From Drosophila pseudoobscura (lineage: Eukaryota > Arthropoda > Insecta > Diptera > Drosophilidae): a DNA stretch of 64,000 nucleotides. The notes beneath the pieces were generated by a model. That model was not told the DNA's origin. It worked only from the letters and a program-made list of their open reading frames with translations, and did not search any database. The DNA is taken from positions 41,989,869 to 42,053,868 of the forward strand of contig NC_046683.1 in the NCBI RefSeq assembly GCF_009870125.1. The letters are read 5' to 3'. The position numbers were made by a program, and so were the translations under genes. This document shows, piece by piece, positions 22,473 through 51,559 of the stretch (positions within the stretch are counted from its first letter, which is position 1; each line of letters begins with the position of its first letter).

Positions 22473-24420
22473 ATGGGAACCATGACAAAAGACTACGACT
22501 ATCTGTTGAAAGTTCTTCTGGTGGGTGACAGCGATGTGGGGAAGCACGAGATACTCTCGAACCTGGAGGATCCATTCCCCGAAAGTCCCTTCTGCAGCGG
22601 AAATGGTGAGTGCACCAGAGGACAAATAGAGAGAGAGACTTAAACCGGAGGCACTTGGAGACCGAAATCACAAAAATATCCTAAATTCGAATCCAACAGA
22701 TTGCACCTCTCACATCCTCCAAACGGTAGCATACAAGACAACCACAATACTATTGGAGGGTAAGCGGGTGAAGCTCCAGCTGTGGGACACCTCCGGCCAG
22801 GGCCGATTCTGTACAATCATTCGGTCGTATTCGCGCGGCGCTCAAGGTATTATACTAGTATACGATATAACCAACAAATGGAGCTTCGATGGCATCGATC
22901 GTTGGCTAAAAGAGGTCGACGAGGTGAGTAATATCCTTTGGATTGCGAATAATACTCGAGACTATGTATAATTCTCCCTCTTCTCTTCCGATCCGGCAGC
23001 ACGCTCCGGGCATACCCAAGGTGTTGGTGGGAAATCGCCTACATCTGGCGTTCAAGCGTCAGGTGGCCGCCAAACAGGCCGAGACCTATGCCAGTCGCAA
23101 CAACATGTCCTGCTTTGAGATATCGCCGCTTTGCGACTTCAACATACGCGAATCCTTCTGCGAGCTGGCCCGCATGGCGCTCCATCGCAACGGCATGGAG
23201 CACATTTGGCGGAGCAATAAGGGTAAACTTGAGTCTCATACTCCATTCTTCTGCTCGCAGTGCGTCTTTTAAACTAAAAGCGAAAGGCAGACATGCATAT
23301 CAGCCATATCAGAACGTGCCAATAGTCAGTGTGATATATTATCCCAGAAAAAGTAATCATTTCTATAATGTGCCTTTGGAGAGCGAGTAATAAATGGTGC
23401 AATATGTAATTTAAAGTTCCCAAAAGTCGCTGCAAGGAAAATGTTAGAAAAGAGCCGTCATTGAATTATTTATTCTATGAAATGAACTAGCCAATTCCAT
23501 TGTTGATCGATGATAATAAGTAAAGCTTTTAGAGAATTTAGGAACCTATTTCACCATTTCATTGTTACAATATCTGCACCCTGACTATAGGTAGAGCTTG
23601 CTGACAGTTGGGGCTCTATAGAAAGTGCTCCTAAATGCTTTACCCGCTGCAAAAAGCTGGCCACTCGCACAGAACACCGTTCTATTCCGCCTTCTCATTA
23701 ATTTATTTGTTAATTGTTAATTAATTTTTGAAATCCATAACCTTGATGTTTTCCTTGTGTTGAAGTTCCTTATAAAGAAGTGAATTGTGCTCTTCAATTT
23801 GTGGTACGCTGCAGAGCGAGTCGAAGCCTATTAAAACTCTAAGATGTTATGCAGATTCTAGTTATTGTGTGATCAAATATGATATCACCAGAGCCTTCGA
23901 AAAATGCTAAAGATTGAAAAATGCATACTTGTTTATTGCACTGCTTATATTCGGTGACCGAATAGTGACTGGTATTGAGTAATGTTAGTTAATGCCAATG
24001 GATTAATTGTCCCTCGAAGGCACAAGCTATAAGACTGAAGTAATGTAGGAATTGTGGGGGAGGTGGAATACATTTGTGGGTACAATTATGCTTCGGTACA
24101 TACGTTTGCAATTGTCTGATAGATGAAAAACGCACTGGCGCCCAGAGGAGCTTGTATCCACATGAAATGCCTTATATCTAATGATGTTCTCTCTGCCTAC
24201 AGTGCTCTCGCTGCAGGAGCTGTGCTGCCGGACGATTGTGCGAAGGACGAGCGTGTACGCGATCGATTCGCTGCCCCTGCCGCCCTCGGTGAAGTCCACG
24301 CTCAAGTCATACGCTTTGACCACGTCGCAGTGCTACAATTCGCTGACGCAGAGCTCGAAGAGCAAGAACCGCTGCAAGACGCCGACGAGCAGCAGTCGGA
24401 ACAGCTGTGCGATCGCGTGA
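22473..24420 (+). CDS. Rab40: Rab40 GTPase with SOCS box
   Basis: The four coding exons are 22473-22605, 22700-22923, 23000-23222 and 24203-24420, with matching phases and GT-AG borders, giving 265 residues. The Rab G domain begins [18 protein letters not shown] (P-loop). It continues with DTSGQGRF (switch II; Rab40 proteins have Ser where most Rabs have Ala) and [12 protein letters not shown], the Rab40-type replacement of NKxD. After the G domain comes a SOCS box starting [12 protein letters not shown] and containing the [14 protein letters not shown]ullin-box-like part. Rab40 proteins use this to join Elongin B/C-Cullin5 ubiquitin ligases. The C-terminus is Ser/Lys-rich and ends CAIA, a CaaX-like prenylation site, instead of the double Cys of most Rabs. 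The residue after the P-loop Lys is His followed by Glu, where Ser/Thr normally binds magnesium, so nucleotide binding may be unusual. The third intron is about 1 kb. Confidence 0.95.
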
Positions 24421-27400
24421 TCGCTGCCTTGTAGGTCGCTGCTGCAGGCCCACGGCCCACGCGAGCTGCCTACAACATCTGCCTACAACAGCCCCCCTTC
24501 CCCATCCGACATTAACTATAATTCAACTATAATTATGTACTCTAGGCTAACACACACCACACCACACCACACACATACACCCCACCACGCACGTGGACTT
24601 CTCTCCATAACTCGATTCACATTATTACTATTATTTTGTTTGTTTCCATCGAGATTGATATACTATGTTTTTATTTATTGTCACCAGAAAACAGAACAAG
24701 GTTTACTTTTTACACAGTAAAATTTAAATTTTAGTTAATTATAATGCTCCATCTCACACACATCTCGCATCTCAGATCCCATACCCCATATCCCATATAC
24801 CCTGTATTTTCCGATCCCTTGCATTATTCTAATGTTGTTAATATTATTATGTTTGTATAATTATAATATGTAAAGTGCTGACAACTCGAACAACACTACA
24901 GCCACCGCAACACCCACATCATCCGCAACCAATCACCGAACCGAACCGAAATGACACTGAAAGATCAGAAAGATCGCTTCGTTTGCCGGTTTATCCATTA
25001 TTGAATCATACTATATTTTTTTGCATTTTTTTTTGTTCGGTTACTATCGATTTAAACTTATTCTTAGAGATGAATGTATTCGGGAGCGAATCCCGCGGGA
25101 GGACACACACTCACACGAAAGGCGAATTGATAAAGATAATTCATAATGAACCAAGAAACAAACACACTCTCTCTGTCTCTTTATTTCGCTTCTTTACCTC
25201 ATGGCCTCATCCACGTATTGCACGCGTACGCTCTGCTCTCTGTCTCCTTCTAGCTCCTGTCTGCCATCTCTTTCTCTTTGGAGCTGGGGATCGGGAGCGG
25301 ACTAGTGAAAGTTGATGGCATATTTTAGAAAACGTTTTAGTTTAGAAAGTTTTCAGCAATATATTCTGATATAATTCCAGTAAAATTGCATGGAATTTCT
25401 GCATTTGTTCACGCACCTAATGGGGAATGAAAAGATAGCATTTTATATAGAAAATCAATCAGCTTTAAGAAGGTTTAGCATGTATTTTCATTCTGCTGCA
25501 TAACGGAGTTTCTGTAAATTCTGTAAATAGTTTTAAAAACAAATTGAAAAGTGCATTCAAATATTTCCAAGGCACGAAACATTACTCAATTTCCAACCAT
25601 TTTACGAAATTCGATACAGAAGTGCATTATAAAAATACGAACCATAAAAGACTGAGTAAAGGGCATAAAAATATTGTATTTTTTATAGATTTAAGTTTGG
25701 TAATCGAATCAGCCAAACGTTTTCAAACCTCTAGGTGAGCAAACCTCTTAAGAAAACTTTAACTAATAATTGGCTAATAATACCCAATGGTTCCCCCCCC
25801 TCCACTGACCAAAAAAGATTAGGGAAATTAGGGAATTATACCCTGTAGTTGGCGAAGATTTCTCCCATATAAGAACAACGAAACTCCTATGTAACTATGC
25901 AAAAGGACTGCCAAAATGTTGCCATGTATGTAGATAAACCACCTTAATGTTCATGAAAATAGGATAACATTTAGCTACTCTATTATTTATTTAGAGGTAT
26001 TTAAGGCTTCGACCCAATGAAACGGGGCCTTTCTTCTACGATTTGTTTCGTTTTCAACATCTGTTTGGGGGCTGTCCCTGTCAGATGTGATTAATAGCCC
26101 GAATGCAGAGCCAATTTGGTATCGTAATATTATTTAAATGATTCAATTTGGCTTTTGCTTCGGTCGGACTGGGACTTGGGTTTGGGTTTGGGTTCGCCCT
26201 TTCGGGCAAACCATTTTACGGCTTTTTCATCTTCATCTTCTGTACCATCTTTCTCTTCTGTTTCTGTTTCGATTTCTGTTGCTGTTTGTTTTGCGCTTTG
26301 TTTTACACAACTCCCTCAGTTGGCCAATCAAAAAGCATTTAGGAGGCAAAGTGATCCAAAAAACCGAGATGGGGGGAGAAGAGCCGCTGACTTGAATGCG
26401 AAATTTAAAGCAAAATTATTGCAAACATATTTGCATAGATATTGGTTTAGTTTTTTATTGGATTTATTTTTTCTTTCAGTTTCGGGCAAATAAAAAATAA
26501 ATTTTGATATGAAAAAAGTGGCAAAAGTTTGCATGCCATGGATTTCGTTTTAAGAGTTGGTCTTCTGTTCAGAGATATCCTTTACGCATATTCAGAAGAG
26601 CCAGAAGATCAGTCTAAGCTTCATGGTATTATGCTTTTGAATATTTTTTGTAATTTTTGAAGGTATTTCTGGTGGCATTCAACTTCAACTGAACCAAATC
26701 TCAATAATTTAAAGCTTTTTAAGAGAGCTCAAGTACAGCTTTTGATGTATGTTTGGAGTCACTTTTTCTGTATCTTTTTGGGGCAAGAAAGTTGAGAAGA
26801 AAGGTTAAAAGAATCTGAAAAATATTCGTATTGTAACTGAAAAGATCGAAGAAGTTCAGAGGGGTCGTATGTTTTGGGAAATTCATCTCGATTATATGTA
26901 TATAAGTATGCGTCCGGTCTTAAGGATTTGTATAGATTGCCTATGAAGATATTAAAGATCCTGGATTTAGTGATTTAGTTCGGAGTAGTATTCCTCTCGA
27001 TGAGCTTGAGATCACGTGGCCATTCAGATGGATGTTCTAAAGGAAAACTTTGGTGGCTTCTTCTGATCATGATCATTTGGTATGAAAATTGAATCGCTTC
27101 CACAACTCTCTACCTTCCATGAGACGCCCTCGTCGTCATTTAGGGATTGAGAAAGTCTGACCTGACCCGCACTGACCTTTCCTACTCGTTCGCGGTCCGA
27201 GACTGCAATACCTGGCGGGGGCCGGGCCCAGGGCCGGGGGCCATCATTAGGTCGGTAAGAGCCCCGACGCCGATTCGTTCATGCCTGGCGGATCAATAAC
27301 CAGAGACGTTGGTTTTGGCCTAATTATGGAAATGCGCTTGCCTTTTGGGTTGAACTCATTTGCATTTCCCACTGGTTACTGGTTTGTTGTCGCAACTTCT

Positions 27401-27600
27401 TCTAATCCGTATGCTCCATATGCTCCAGAGGAGCCCGAAGAGAACGGGGCAGGTGTGGGGGATGCCCATGTCGATGACGAAAGCAAGACGAGCCACCGAA
27501 TGCTGCAGGCGAAAGCCGGAGACGAAGACAAAGATGGAGATGGAGCATCATCGGGTGATCGTCTCGTAACCATCTGCTCTGCCAGCCCTTGGATCTCTGC
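24421..27600. other. Rab40 3' flank and intergenic DNA
   Basis: The left part is presumably the Rab40 3' UTR; I saw no clear close poly(A) signal. No coding gene is supported in the rest. Open frames at 26138-26493 arise from TTC/GGT-rich composition and have no domain. Near 27.2-27.6 kb the DNA becomes richer in GC, as expected upstream of the next gene. Confidence 0.45.
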
Positions 27601-27628
27601 GGTCAGAGAGCGATCGAGCGGAGATCTG

Positions 27629-27636
27629 TATAAAAG
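27629..27636 (+). promoter_or_regulatory. TATA box of the Gly/His-rich secreted-protein gene
   Basis: TATAAAAG lies about 34 bp before the A of a TCAGTT initiator (27661-27666), which would give a short 5' UTR before the ATG at 27736. A TATA-plus-initiator promoter is usual for strongly and stage-specifically expressed cuticle-type genes. Confidence 0.75.
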
Positions 27637-27735
27637 CCACCGACTGCAGGCAGTTGGTCATCAGTTAACTCAACGCTTTCTTCGGCTTCGTGAAGTTCCA
27701 CAGTTTTCGTCCCCCCAAGCAAGAAACTTCCAGCA

Positions 27736-28856
27736 ATGAAGGTGAGTCCCCTAGTCTGTTCTCCCCATCCAAGGAGTGATCTCAGCATGTTTCTCCTCTC
27801 CTCTCCTACTCGCAGATCTTCGTGTGTCTCCTGGCTGCTTTGGTCGCCACCAGCTCGGCTGGCTTCATCGGCGGCGGCTCCGGCGGTGGCGGCGGCGGTG
27901 GTGGAGGCTACAGTTATGGCGTTGGCGGAGGTGGTGGCGGTGGTGGCCATCAGGAGGTGAAGACCATCAAGGTCATCCACCAGGAGGGCGGCGGACACGG
28001 CGGCGGCTACTCTGGCGGACACGGCGGCGGCTACTCCGGCGGCGGCTACTCCGGCGGACACCAGGAGGTGAAGACCATCAAGGTCATCCACCAGGAGAGC
28101 GGCGGACACGGCGGTGGTTTCTCTGGCGGTCACGGCGGTGGCTATTCTGGCGGACACGGTGGCGGCTACTCCGGCGGACACCAGGAGATCAAGACCGTCA
28201 AGGTCATCCACGAAGAGGGTCTTGCTCTGGGCGGCGGCGGCGGTTATGCCGGCGGACTCGACCACGGATACGGCGGACATGGACACGGACACGAGGAGGT
28301 CAAGACCATCAAGGTTATCCACCAGGAGGGCGGCGCCCACGGACATGGCGGCGGTTTCTCCGGCGGACACGGCGGTGGTTACTCCGGCGGACACCAGGAG
28401 GTGAAGACTGTTAAGGTCATCCACCAGGAGGCTGGTGGTCTCGGTGGTTTCTCCGGCGGACATGGCGGCGGTTATTCCGGCGGTCATGGCGGCGGCTACT
28501 CCGGCGGACACCAGGAGATCAAGACTGTGAAGGTGATCCATGAGGAGGGTCTTGCTCTGGGCGGCGGCGGTGGCTATTCCGGCGGACACGACCACGGATT
28601 CGGAGGACATGGACACGGACACGAGGAGGTGAAGACCATTAAGGTTATCCACGAAGAGGGCGGTCACAGCCACGATCACGGACACTCCCACGGCGGCTTC
28701 GCTGGCGGTCAGGAGGAGATCAAGACCATCCAGGTGATCCACGAAGAGGGACACTCGCACGGACACGGTGCGGCTCCTCTGAGCAACGAGTACCTGCCAC
28801 CTGTGTTGTCGGCTCCCCAGCCCGGCTACCTGCCCCCATCCGGTGGCTGGAAATAA
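27736..28856 (+). CDS. Secreted Gly/His-rich repeat protein, cuticle-like
   Basis: Exon 1 contributes only ATG AAG (27736-27741). A 74-bp intron follows, and exon 2 runs 27816-28856, giving 348 residues. This tiny first exon, which splits the signal peptide, is common in insect cuticle and cuticle-like genes. The signal peptide is MKIFVCLLAALVATSSA. The mature part is Gly-rich (GGG, GGYSGG, GHGHGH) and carries eight copies of an (E/Q)E(V/I)KT(I/V)(K/Q)VIH(Q/E)E unit, a likely beta-strand motif. It then ends in a Pro-rich tail containing YLPP twice. One larger block (EIKTVKVIHEEGLALGGGGG plus a His-rich segment and the next unit) occurs twice, showing internal duplication. I do not see a chitin-binding R&R or Tweedle domain. 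A structural extracellular role is likely, but I cannot name the gene. The long minus-strand open frame across it is a codon-composition shadow. Confidence 0.85.
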
Positions 28857-29068
28857 ATCTCTCCCTCGCGCGCCCTCTCTGTGATTCGGCCTGTGTCATA
28901 GCCCCCGAACTGATCCCGAACTAATCCCGAAGTCCCCCATCCCCCCTCCACCTCCCTTGTTAAGTAGTTTTAGACATTTTTTTCTTCCCATTTGTTATTT
29001 TTTTACACTGTTCTACGAATATCCATTGTACCTCTCACTTTAGTTGTAAATCGTTCCCACAAGGAGAA

Positions 29069-29074
29069 AATAAA
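29069..29074 (+). terminator. Poly(A) signal AATAAA
   Basis: AATAAA about 210 bp downstream of the stop codon of the Gly/His-rich protein gene, in DNA that becomes AT-rich. It is the first such hexamer well placed for 3' end formation. Confidence 0.6.
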
Positions 29075-29504
29075 TCATCTGTAAATTATAATGATTCAGA
29101 ATTTGGCATCCGTTCGGGTTGGGAATTAAGTTAACGATAAAGTGGCAAACGATCGAAGCGCTTGAAGCACCTTTATAGCAGTTTTACACTTCCTATCGAT
29201 ATCGGAATTACCCAGAGCAGGGGTTTACCCTGGCAGATGAAGGTGATTGCGTCTTGCAAATAGGTAATTTTTGGAAATCAACAAAAAGATACATATTGGC
29301 TCAAATTTATTTATTATTTTCATCCATTTCTTTGCAGAGTTCTTGCCCACGCCATGACAACCATCGATGGTCTCCTTCCATATATATGCAGTTTCTATAA
29401 GACCTTATGGCCATATCTAATGATACAATTTGTATAAAGAATTTGCTTTAAGGATTATGTGTACATATCTTTTCCGTCAGCCATAATTTATTTTTGATCT
29501 TGTT

Positions 29505-30175
29505 TTTATACCCGATGCTCAATAAGCATGGGTGTATATTAGCTTTGTGGTGGAAGTGGATATGTGTAACGGCCAGAAGGAAGCGTTTCCGACACCATAA
29601 AGTATATATATTCTTGATCAGCATTAATAGACGAATCGATATAGCCATGTCTGTCAGTCCGGCTGTCCGTGTTGGTTGACGCCTAGTTCTAAGAGACTAT
29701 AAGAGCTAGAGCAACCAAATTTGGTTAGAAATCTGGATTAGACTCAAGATATTCCACTGAATCAGGTTTGTTTCAAAGTTTTGCAACGCCCCCTTCAACT
29801 CCACAAAGAACGAATATCTGTGGCAGCTACAATTTTAAAGATACGAGAAAACAAGAAACCCAGAGACACACACAATGACCATATCTACCAGACTGCTGAA
29901 TCTGAATCAGATCGGGTCAATATTATAGCCAGAAGGAACAAATTAAATTTCAGTGGCCAATCATGGCTTAATCATCTCTTTCTCTCTCCCACACGCACGC
30001 TTCCTACTGCAGTGTGCGCCCCTAGCGGAGGGAAGCGAGGTGTAACGGCTGGTGTTGGTGTTAGAATAGAAAAGAAGGAAAAATGGAACCAGATAAAATC
30101 TCTCAAACGGTTCGACCGATTTTTATGAAATCGTTTCTTTTGAGAGCAGCGATACCAAACGACATACAAAATATA
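29505..30175 (+). mobile_element. INE-1/DINE-1-like Helitron-derived repeat
   Basis: The stretch starts with a TATACCCGATGC-type head. It contains the hallmark block of this family: CACCATAAAGTATATATATTCTTGATCAGC, then GACGAATCGATATAGCCATGTCTGTC. A low-complexity tail with CTCTCTCCCACACGCACGC and GCGCCCCTAGCGG follows to about 30.17 kb. It has no coding capacity. A second, shorter copy lies reversed at about 52.83-53.03 kb. The right border is approximate. Confidence 0.7.
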
Positions 30176-31194
30176 TTGTACAAGTTGTATAAATCATAAG
30201 CTCACATACATAAATATATATATGTATATACTCATCCGAAAATGCTGATTTTTAATATGGATGAAGAATGTCCCTATTGGCATGCACTCAAACTCAAACA
30301 TGAGTCAGATGGTATGTATTGCGCATCAGGAAAAATGCAACTACCTGAAACCTTTTTCTGAAAACCATTAAAACTTTCAATCCATTCCTCCAAATGACAT
30401 CGTGCGGAGCAACAGAAATAGTTCACAATATTGTTGCAAATGGTTTGCTAGTTTTTATGCAAATTGTTTATACACATTTTGCTAGGGATAGGCACAGAAA
30501 GAGCTTCAGTATTCATCGATTTACCGGTTGATGGGTTTTTTTTACCTGGATAGTATATGATTTTCTTGAATGTGGAAACTTTAACATAATTGCATAATGT
30601 TTGATCAATCAAATCAGTCTCTATCAACAGATCTGCTAACATATGTAATGTGTATATAATGTAGATTTTAAGTAAAATATATTCAGAGGAGTCCTCACAC
30701 AGAGCACACATAGAGACACTCGGAATGGAAGCAGAGCGACATTCTGTACTCAAAGAAAACGGTATATGTATGTATTTACTAGTATTTTTCTGGAATATGT
30801 GGAACAAGAGGCTTCGGATAGTTCTCCATCCGCAAATTGAATGTGAATGTTCTTCATTCACGGTGGAATTAGATTTCGTTCGATTGCCTTCATACCCTTG
30901 GCACTTTCGATTCGTTTCAGCTTCAGTTTCACTTTCAACACTATCAATCGACCAAAATTACCATAATCAAAGCCAAATTAGCGGTAGCTCAACGACCCGT
31001 TCATGGATTGGTTTATCGCTGTTATATGTGTATATTTTGTATCTTACAGTTTATTGTTGTTGTGTATTGTATCTGTGTGTAAGCTCGTACGAGTGTGTGT
31101 TTTGGGTGATTCAGTGTGTTATGCATATCTATAAATGGAATAAATAAATTTGGGTGAGCATTCGGCTCGGTTCAGCTGGGGCTTCAGCCGGTCC
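30176..31194. other. Intergenic AT-rich stretch
   Basis: No gene is supported. Open frames at 30448-30861 (minus) and 30725-31147 (plus) overlap each other and show no domain. A minus-strand AATAAA at about 31049-31055 could serve the secreted-protein gene at 31195-31842, and a plus-strand AATAAATAAA lies near 31139. Confidence 0.4.
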
Positions 31195-31842
31195 TCACTT
31201 GTGGGGCCAGTCGTAACGTCGTCGCTTGGCCGTGTCCTGCTCGAGCCGATTCCCACTGCTGCCGCTGCCTCGCAGATACTGGTGCAGGGGCAGCGGTCGT
31301 GGCGAGGATGAGGTGACTCCAAGGGGCAGGCTACTGGCTGTCGTTGGCCGCCACTTGGATGGCAGCCAGGGCGAGTCGTAGGGCGATGGCTCCTCCAGCT
31401 GGTGCTGCCCCGGAATGATAGCTTGATGACTCCCTGGGAGGTTGCCCCGGTCTGTTGGGTTGACCTGCTGCTGTTCGTTGTGGACTCTTAGATTGAGCAG
31501 CAGCTCGCCATCATCGTCGATGAGATTGTACATCTGAGTGCCGGGATGCTGGGTCTTGCCACCCCTAGGATGAGCCCGTTCCAGGCGCACCTGCTGTGGC
31601 TTTTTGGGCTTGGGTTGTGGCTTGCTCTTGGGCCGATGGCCGATGAAGCGCGAGGCGCGATCGGTTGCCTGCAGCTGCCGCAGGATACCCAGAGGCAGCA
31701 GGAAATCTGATTCGAAGGGCATGAAGCCGCTGGCCCGCACCTTGATGATGTTCCTCAGCAGCGGCTGCTGCGGGGGGCCATAGCCGTAGCCCCTGACCAG
31801 ACCCAAAAGACTGACGACGCTCAAAGCGCTGACACTTAGCAT
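31195..31842 (-). CDS. Secreted basic protein of unknown family
   Basis: A single coding exon gives 215 residues. The first 18 or so residues (MLSVSALSVVSLLGLVRG) are a good signal peptide. The mature protein starts YGYGPPQQP, contains a hydrophobic patch (FMPFESDFLLPLGI), a Lys/Pro-rich stretch (PKSKPQPKPKKPQ), a patch IDDDGELLLNLRVH, and a C-terminal half rich in Pro, Ser and Gln, ending with the polybasic sequence KRRRYDWPHK. KRRR could be a proprotein-convertase site, so a short C-terminal peptide is possible but not shown. No known domain is recognised. A likely 5' UTR intron upstream has donor GTGAGTG at 31937 and two possible acceptors (next to 31895 or 31874). The upstream acceptor choice decides whether a short uORF is retained. 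Confidence 0.75.
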   Translation of the reverse strand: MLSVSALSVVSLLGLVRGYGYGPPQQPLLRNIIKVRASGFMPFESDFLLPLGILRQLQATDRASRFIGHRPKSKPQPKPKKPQQVRLERAHPRGGKTQHPGTQMYNLIDDDGELLLNLRVHNEQQQVNPTDRGNLPGSHQAIIPGQHQLEEPSPYDSPWLPSKWRPTTASSLPLGVTSSSPRPLPLHQYLRGSGSSGNRLEQDTAKRRRYDWPHK

Positions 31843-31892
31843 TTTTCAACAGTTACGAGTAGAAGATTCCTTGTCTGTTTGTTATGGATCAT
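31836..31892 (-). promoter_or_regulatory. Possible uORF overlapping the start of the secreted-protein gene
   Basis: An ATG at 31892 opens an 18-codon frame whose TAA (31838-31836) lies just inside the main ORF, overlapping its second codon. Such an arrangement could limit or reinitiate translation. It is present only if the 5' UTR intron uses the acceptor next to 31895, which would make a 42-nt intron; that is short even for Drosophila. The acceptor next to 31874 (63-nt intron) removes the uORF start. Confidence 0.35.
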
Positions 31893-32159
31893 GTTCTGCA
31901 ATCCCTGATTAGATTGCCAACTATTTTGTTCACTCACAAAAGTCACAGTACAACAGCACAATAAAAAACCAAAAAACACTGATATTTAATCGGGGATCAG
32001 GGCAGGGATTGTGGAGAGCCAGTGGAGCTCGTTCTAGGCCCGTGTTGCACCAACTGACCAGCGACACGCCGACTGACGGGGCAGCCAGGCCGACCTGAGC
32101 CGAGTCGAGTCGGATTGAGTGGAGCTGGCGCACTGTGCACTGCGCTCATAAAAACGAAT

Positions 32160-33400
32160 TAATTAGAGAAAATACCGTTTGCCACAGCCGCACTGTGGGG
32201 CCAGGTATTCACATTATATTAATAATCGTACCAGATATTTAGTATCTTTCAAGAGATATATTCTTAAAAAATAGTGAAAATGCAAGTAAATGAAAATCGG
32301 CTTAAATTTAAACACTTCGATTACCCTAAATTCGCAGCTAAACCAAAAAAAACTCACGTGCTTTCATATGTTATAAGCGGAGGATTTTCTGCACCATGCT
32401 GTTGTACGTATTTCTGGTTAAGTTATAGCCCACTTTCGACCCACTGTACATGAGCTTGGCCAACACTTTGAATTGAAAATAAAAACATAACTGGCCCGCG
32501 AGCTATGGCGTTTATTGTTTGGGGGCTTGTTGTTTGACGGCCAGCAGAGGAGCAGCCAGAGCAGAGCACAACAGAGACTCTTTCCTCTATTATTTCCTCT
32601 AGTATTACTCGCATTTCTATGAGCAACACAGCACATGGACAGAAAGAATTAATAAAATGTCGCACTCGTATGTGTTGGCTTATAACTGATTTATGCCAGA
32701 GTTAACAAGAATAATTCTTTGCTGCCGCTGCCTTCTGCCTGCCATCAAACTGGTTCGCAGGCCATTAAAGTGCCCATTAAAAAACGACCCATCCACTCTC
32801 GCTGCGGCCTGGAATGGTGGCCTAAACAAAGCCCAAACACACGCACACATCTCTGCGGCTCATTAGCATTGAAACAAAGACCGATGTCATGTCCGCCCCA
32901 GCGTATGCCGGTACCGGTAAAAAGTAAAATCTCTATGCAAATTAGCGCCGGTGGAAAAGCGGGAGTGAAGCTGTTAAATTTTCACTGGAACCAGGTTCTG
33001 CCAGTTGACTAATCATTCCACTGGGTCCACTCTCACTGCGTCGCATCTGTAGTATTAGGGGTTTTGTTAGGGCGGTGTTGCGGTTCGGGACTGTAAGGCC
33101 GCAGTGAAGCTATTTACTACTAAGATACTCGTTTGTCCATAGGTATTCTCACAGTAATCGATAATCTCTTGGATAAGTAATACACGGTAATAATAAATTC
33201 ATTAGGGATCGATTCCGACTCTTTGATTCAATGTCCCACTGCTTAAGGATATTCTACCCGCACTTTGAGAATGAATTATTACCAAACAGTAAGTGAGATT
33301 GAGACTTCAAACTGTCTGATGTCTACGAAACGCACTGTACCGCTAACGGTAGCCCACAGATCACAATCGAATTTGATTGAGGCATTGTTGTTTGTTTTTT
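32160..33400. other. Intergenic stretch between two minus-strand genes
   Basis: No gene is supported. The left part would contain the promoter of the secreted-protein gene; I saw no clear TATA box. The right part is downstream of the PKC gene. Confidence 0.45.
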
Positions 33401-33418
33401 TTTGCTTTTCATTTGATT

Positions 33419-33436
33419 TTTATTTGTATTTTTATT
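33419..33436 (-). terminator. Two poly(A) signals for the PKC gene
   Basis: Minus-strand AATAAA occurs at 33419-33424 and again at 33431-33436, about 500 nt downstream of the stop codon at 33932, followed by T-rich (A-rich on the transcript) DNA. Confidence 0.5.
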
Positions 33437-33931
33437 TCTCATAGACGTAGAGCTTTTTGGCGTATCACTAAAATTAAGAACAAAAAAGTTGCCAAAAAAA
33501 AAACTTGTCCATATATATATGTATGTATGTATATAGTATGCGTGTATTTGTGAACGTGTTTGTGTGTGTTGTATGTATATGATAGAGAGAAGGATATCTG
33601 TACAATTATAGTAGAATTTATAGACTTAGAAATAGGTGTATGGCTAGGTGTATTGACTAGAGTTATACTCGAGAGAGCCATGTATTGCGCACTCTCACAT
33701 TCGAACTAATCTAAAAATTAGACCCTCTTCAAAACTATCCTCGATCCTCGAGTTCCCTCCACCTTCGTGGCTCGGCTCTCCTCCCCAGCGATATGGATGG
33801 TTTCAATATGGTTTCATAATGAATATTTACATATACAAATACTGTTGCTCTAAAGAATTAGTTAAGATATTGATTTAGCTTTAGATTTAGGTGTAGGTGC
33901 AGGTGTAGTTGGTTTCAGGATAGGCTTAGAT

Positions 33932-51127
<17,196 letters not shown>

Positions 51128-51559
51128 CTTGTGGTCTTCCAATACCCATCCACATCCACATTCGAAATGCTCCCGATTTTTTGTGGCGTACAGGTACAGG
51201 TGAAGGTGGAGGTGGAGGTGTGGTTTGTGCTCTCTTATATGTTCGTTCGGGTTTATGGCGAGTACAAGGCGTTTTTCCTATATTTATATTAAACAAACAG
51301 CTCGCCTTCTCTTTTCAGTCAGCTGTATTTTATATCTTGTTCTTGTTGCTGCCGTTGCTGTTTCTGTGCTGGCATCTTTGCCAGTTTAAAGCCTTGTTGA
51401 TGGATATCTGAAACAAAAACACGAAAACAACATCGAATATCAAAAGAATATACAATTTTGCACAAATTTTGTTGAATTCGGCGCACTGGATCATGCCTTG
51501 GGGCCGGCATGGCTACCGCTCAAGCGGAGCAATCGAATATAACTAACTATTTATATACT

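Noticed and set aside
27603..28766. 387-codon minus-strand open frame across the Gly/His-rich gene
   Set aside because: It is the antisense reading of a repeat-rich gene with strong codon bias. The plus strand has a signal peptide, TATA box, splice sites and poly(A) signal.
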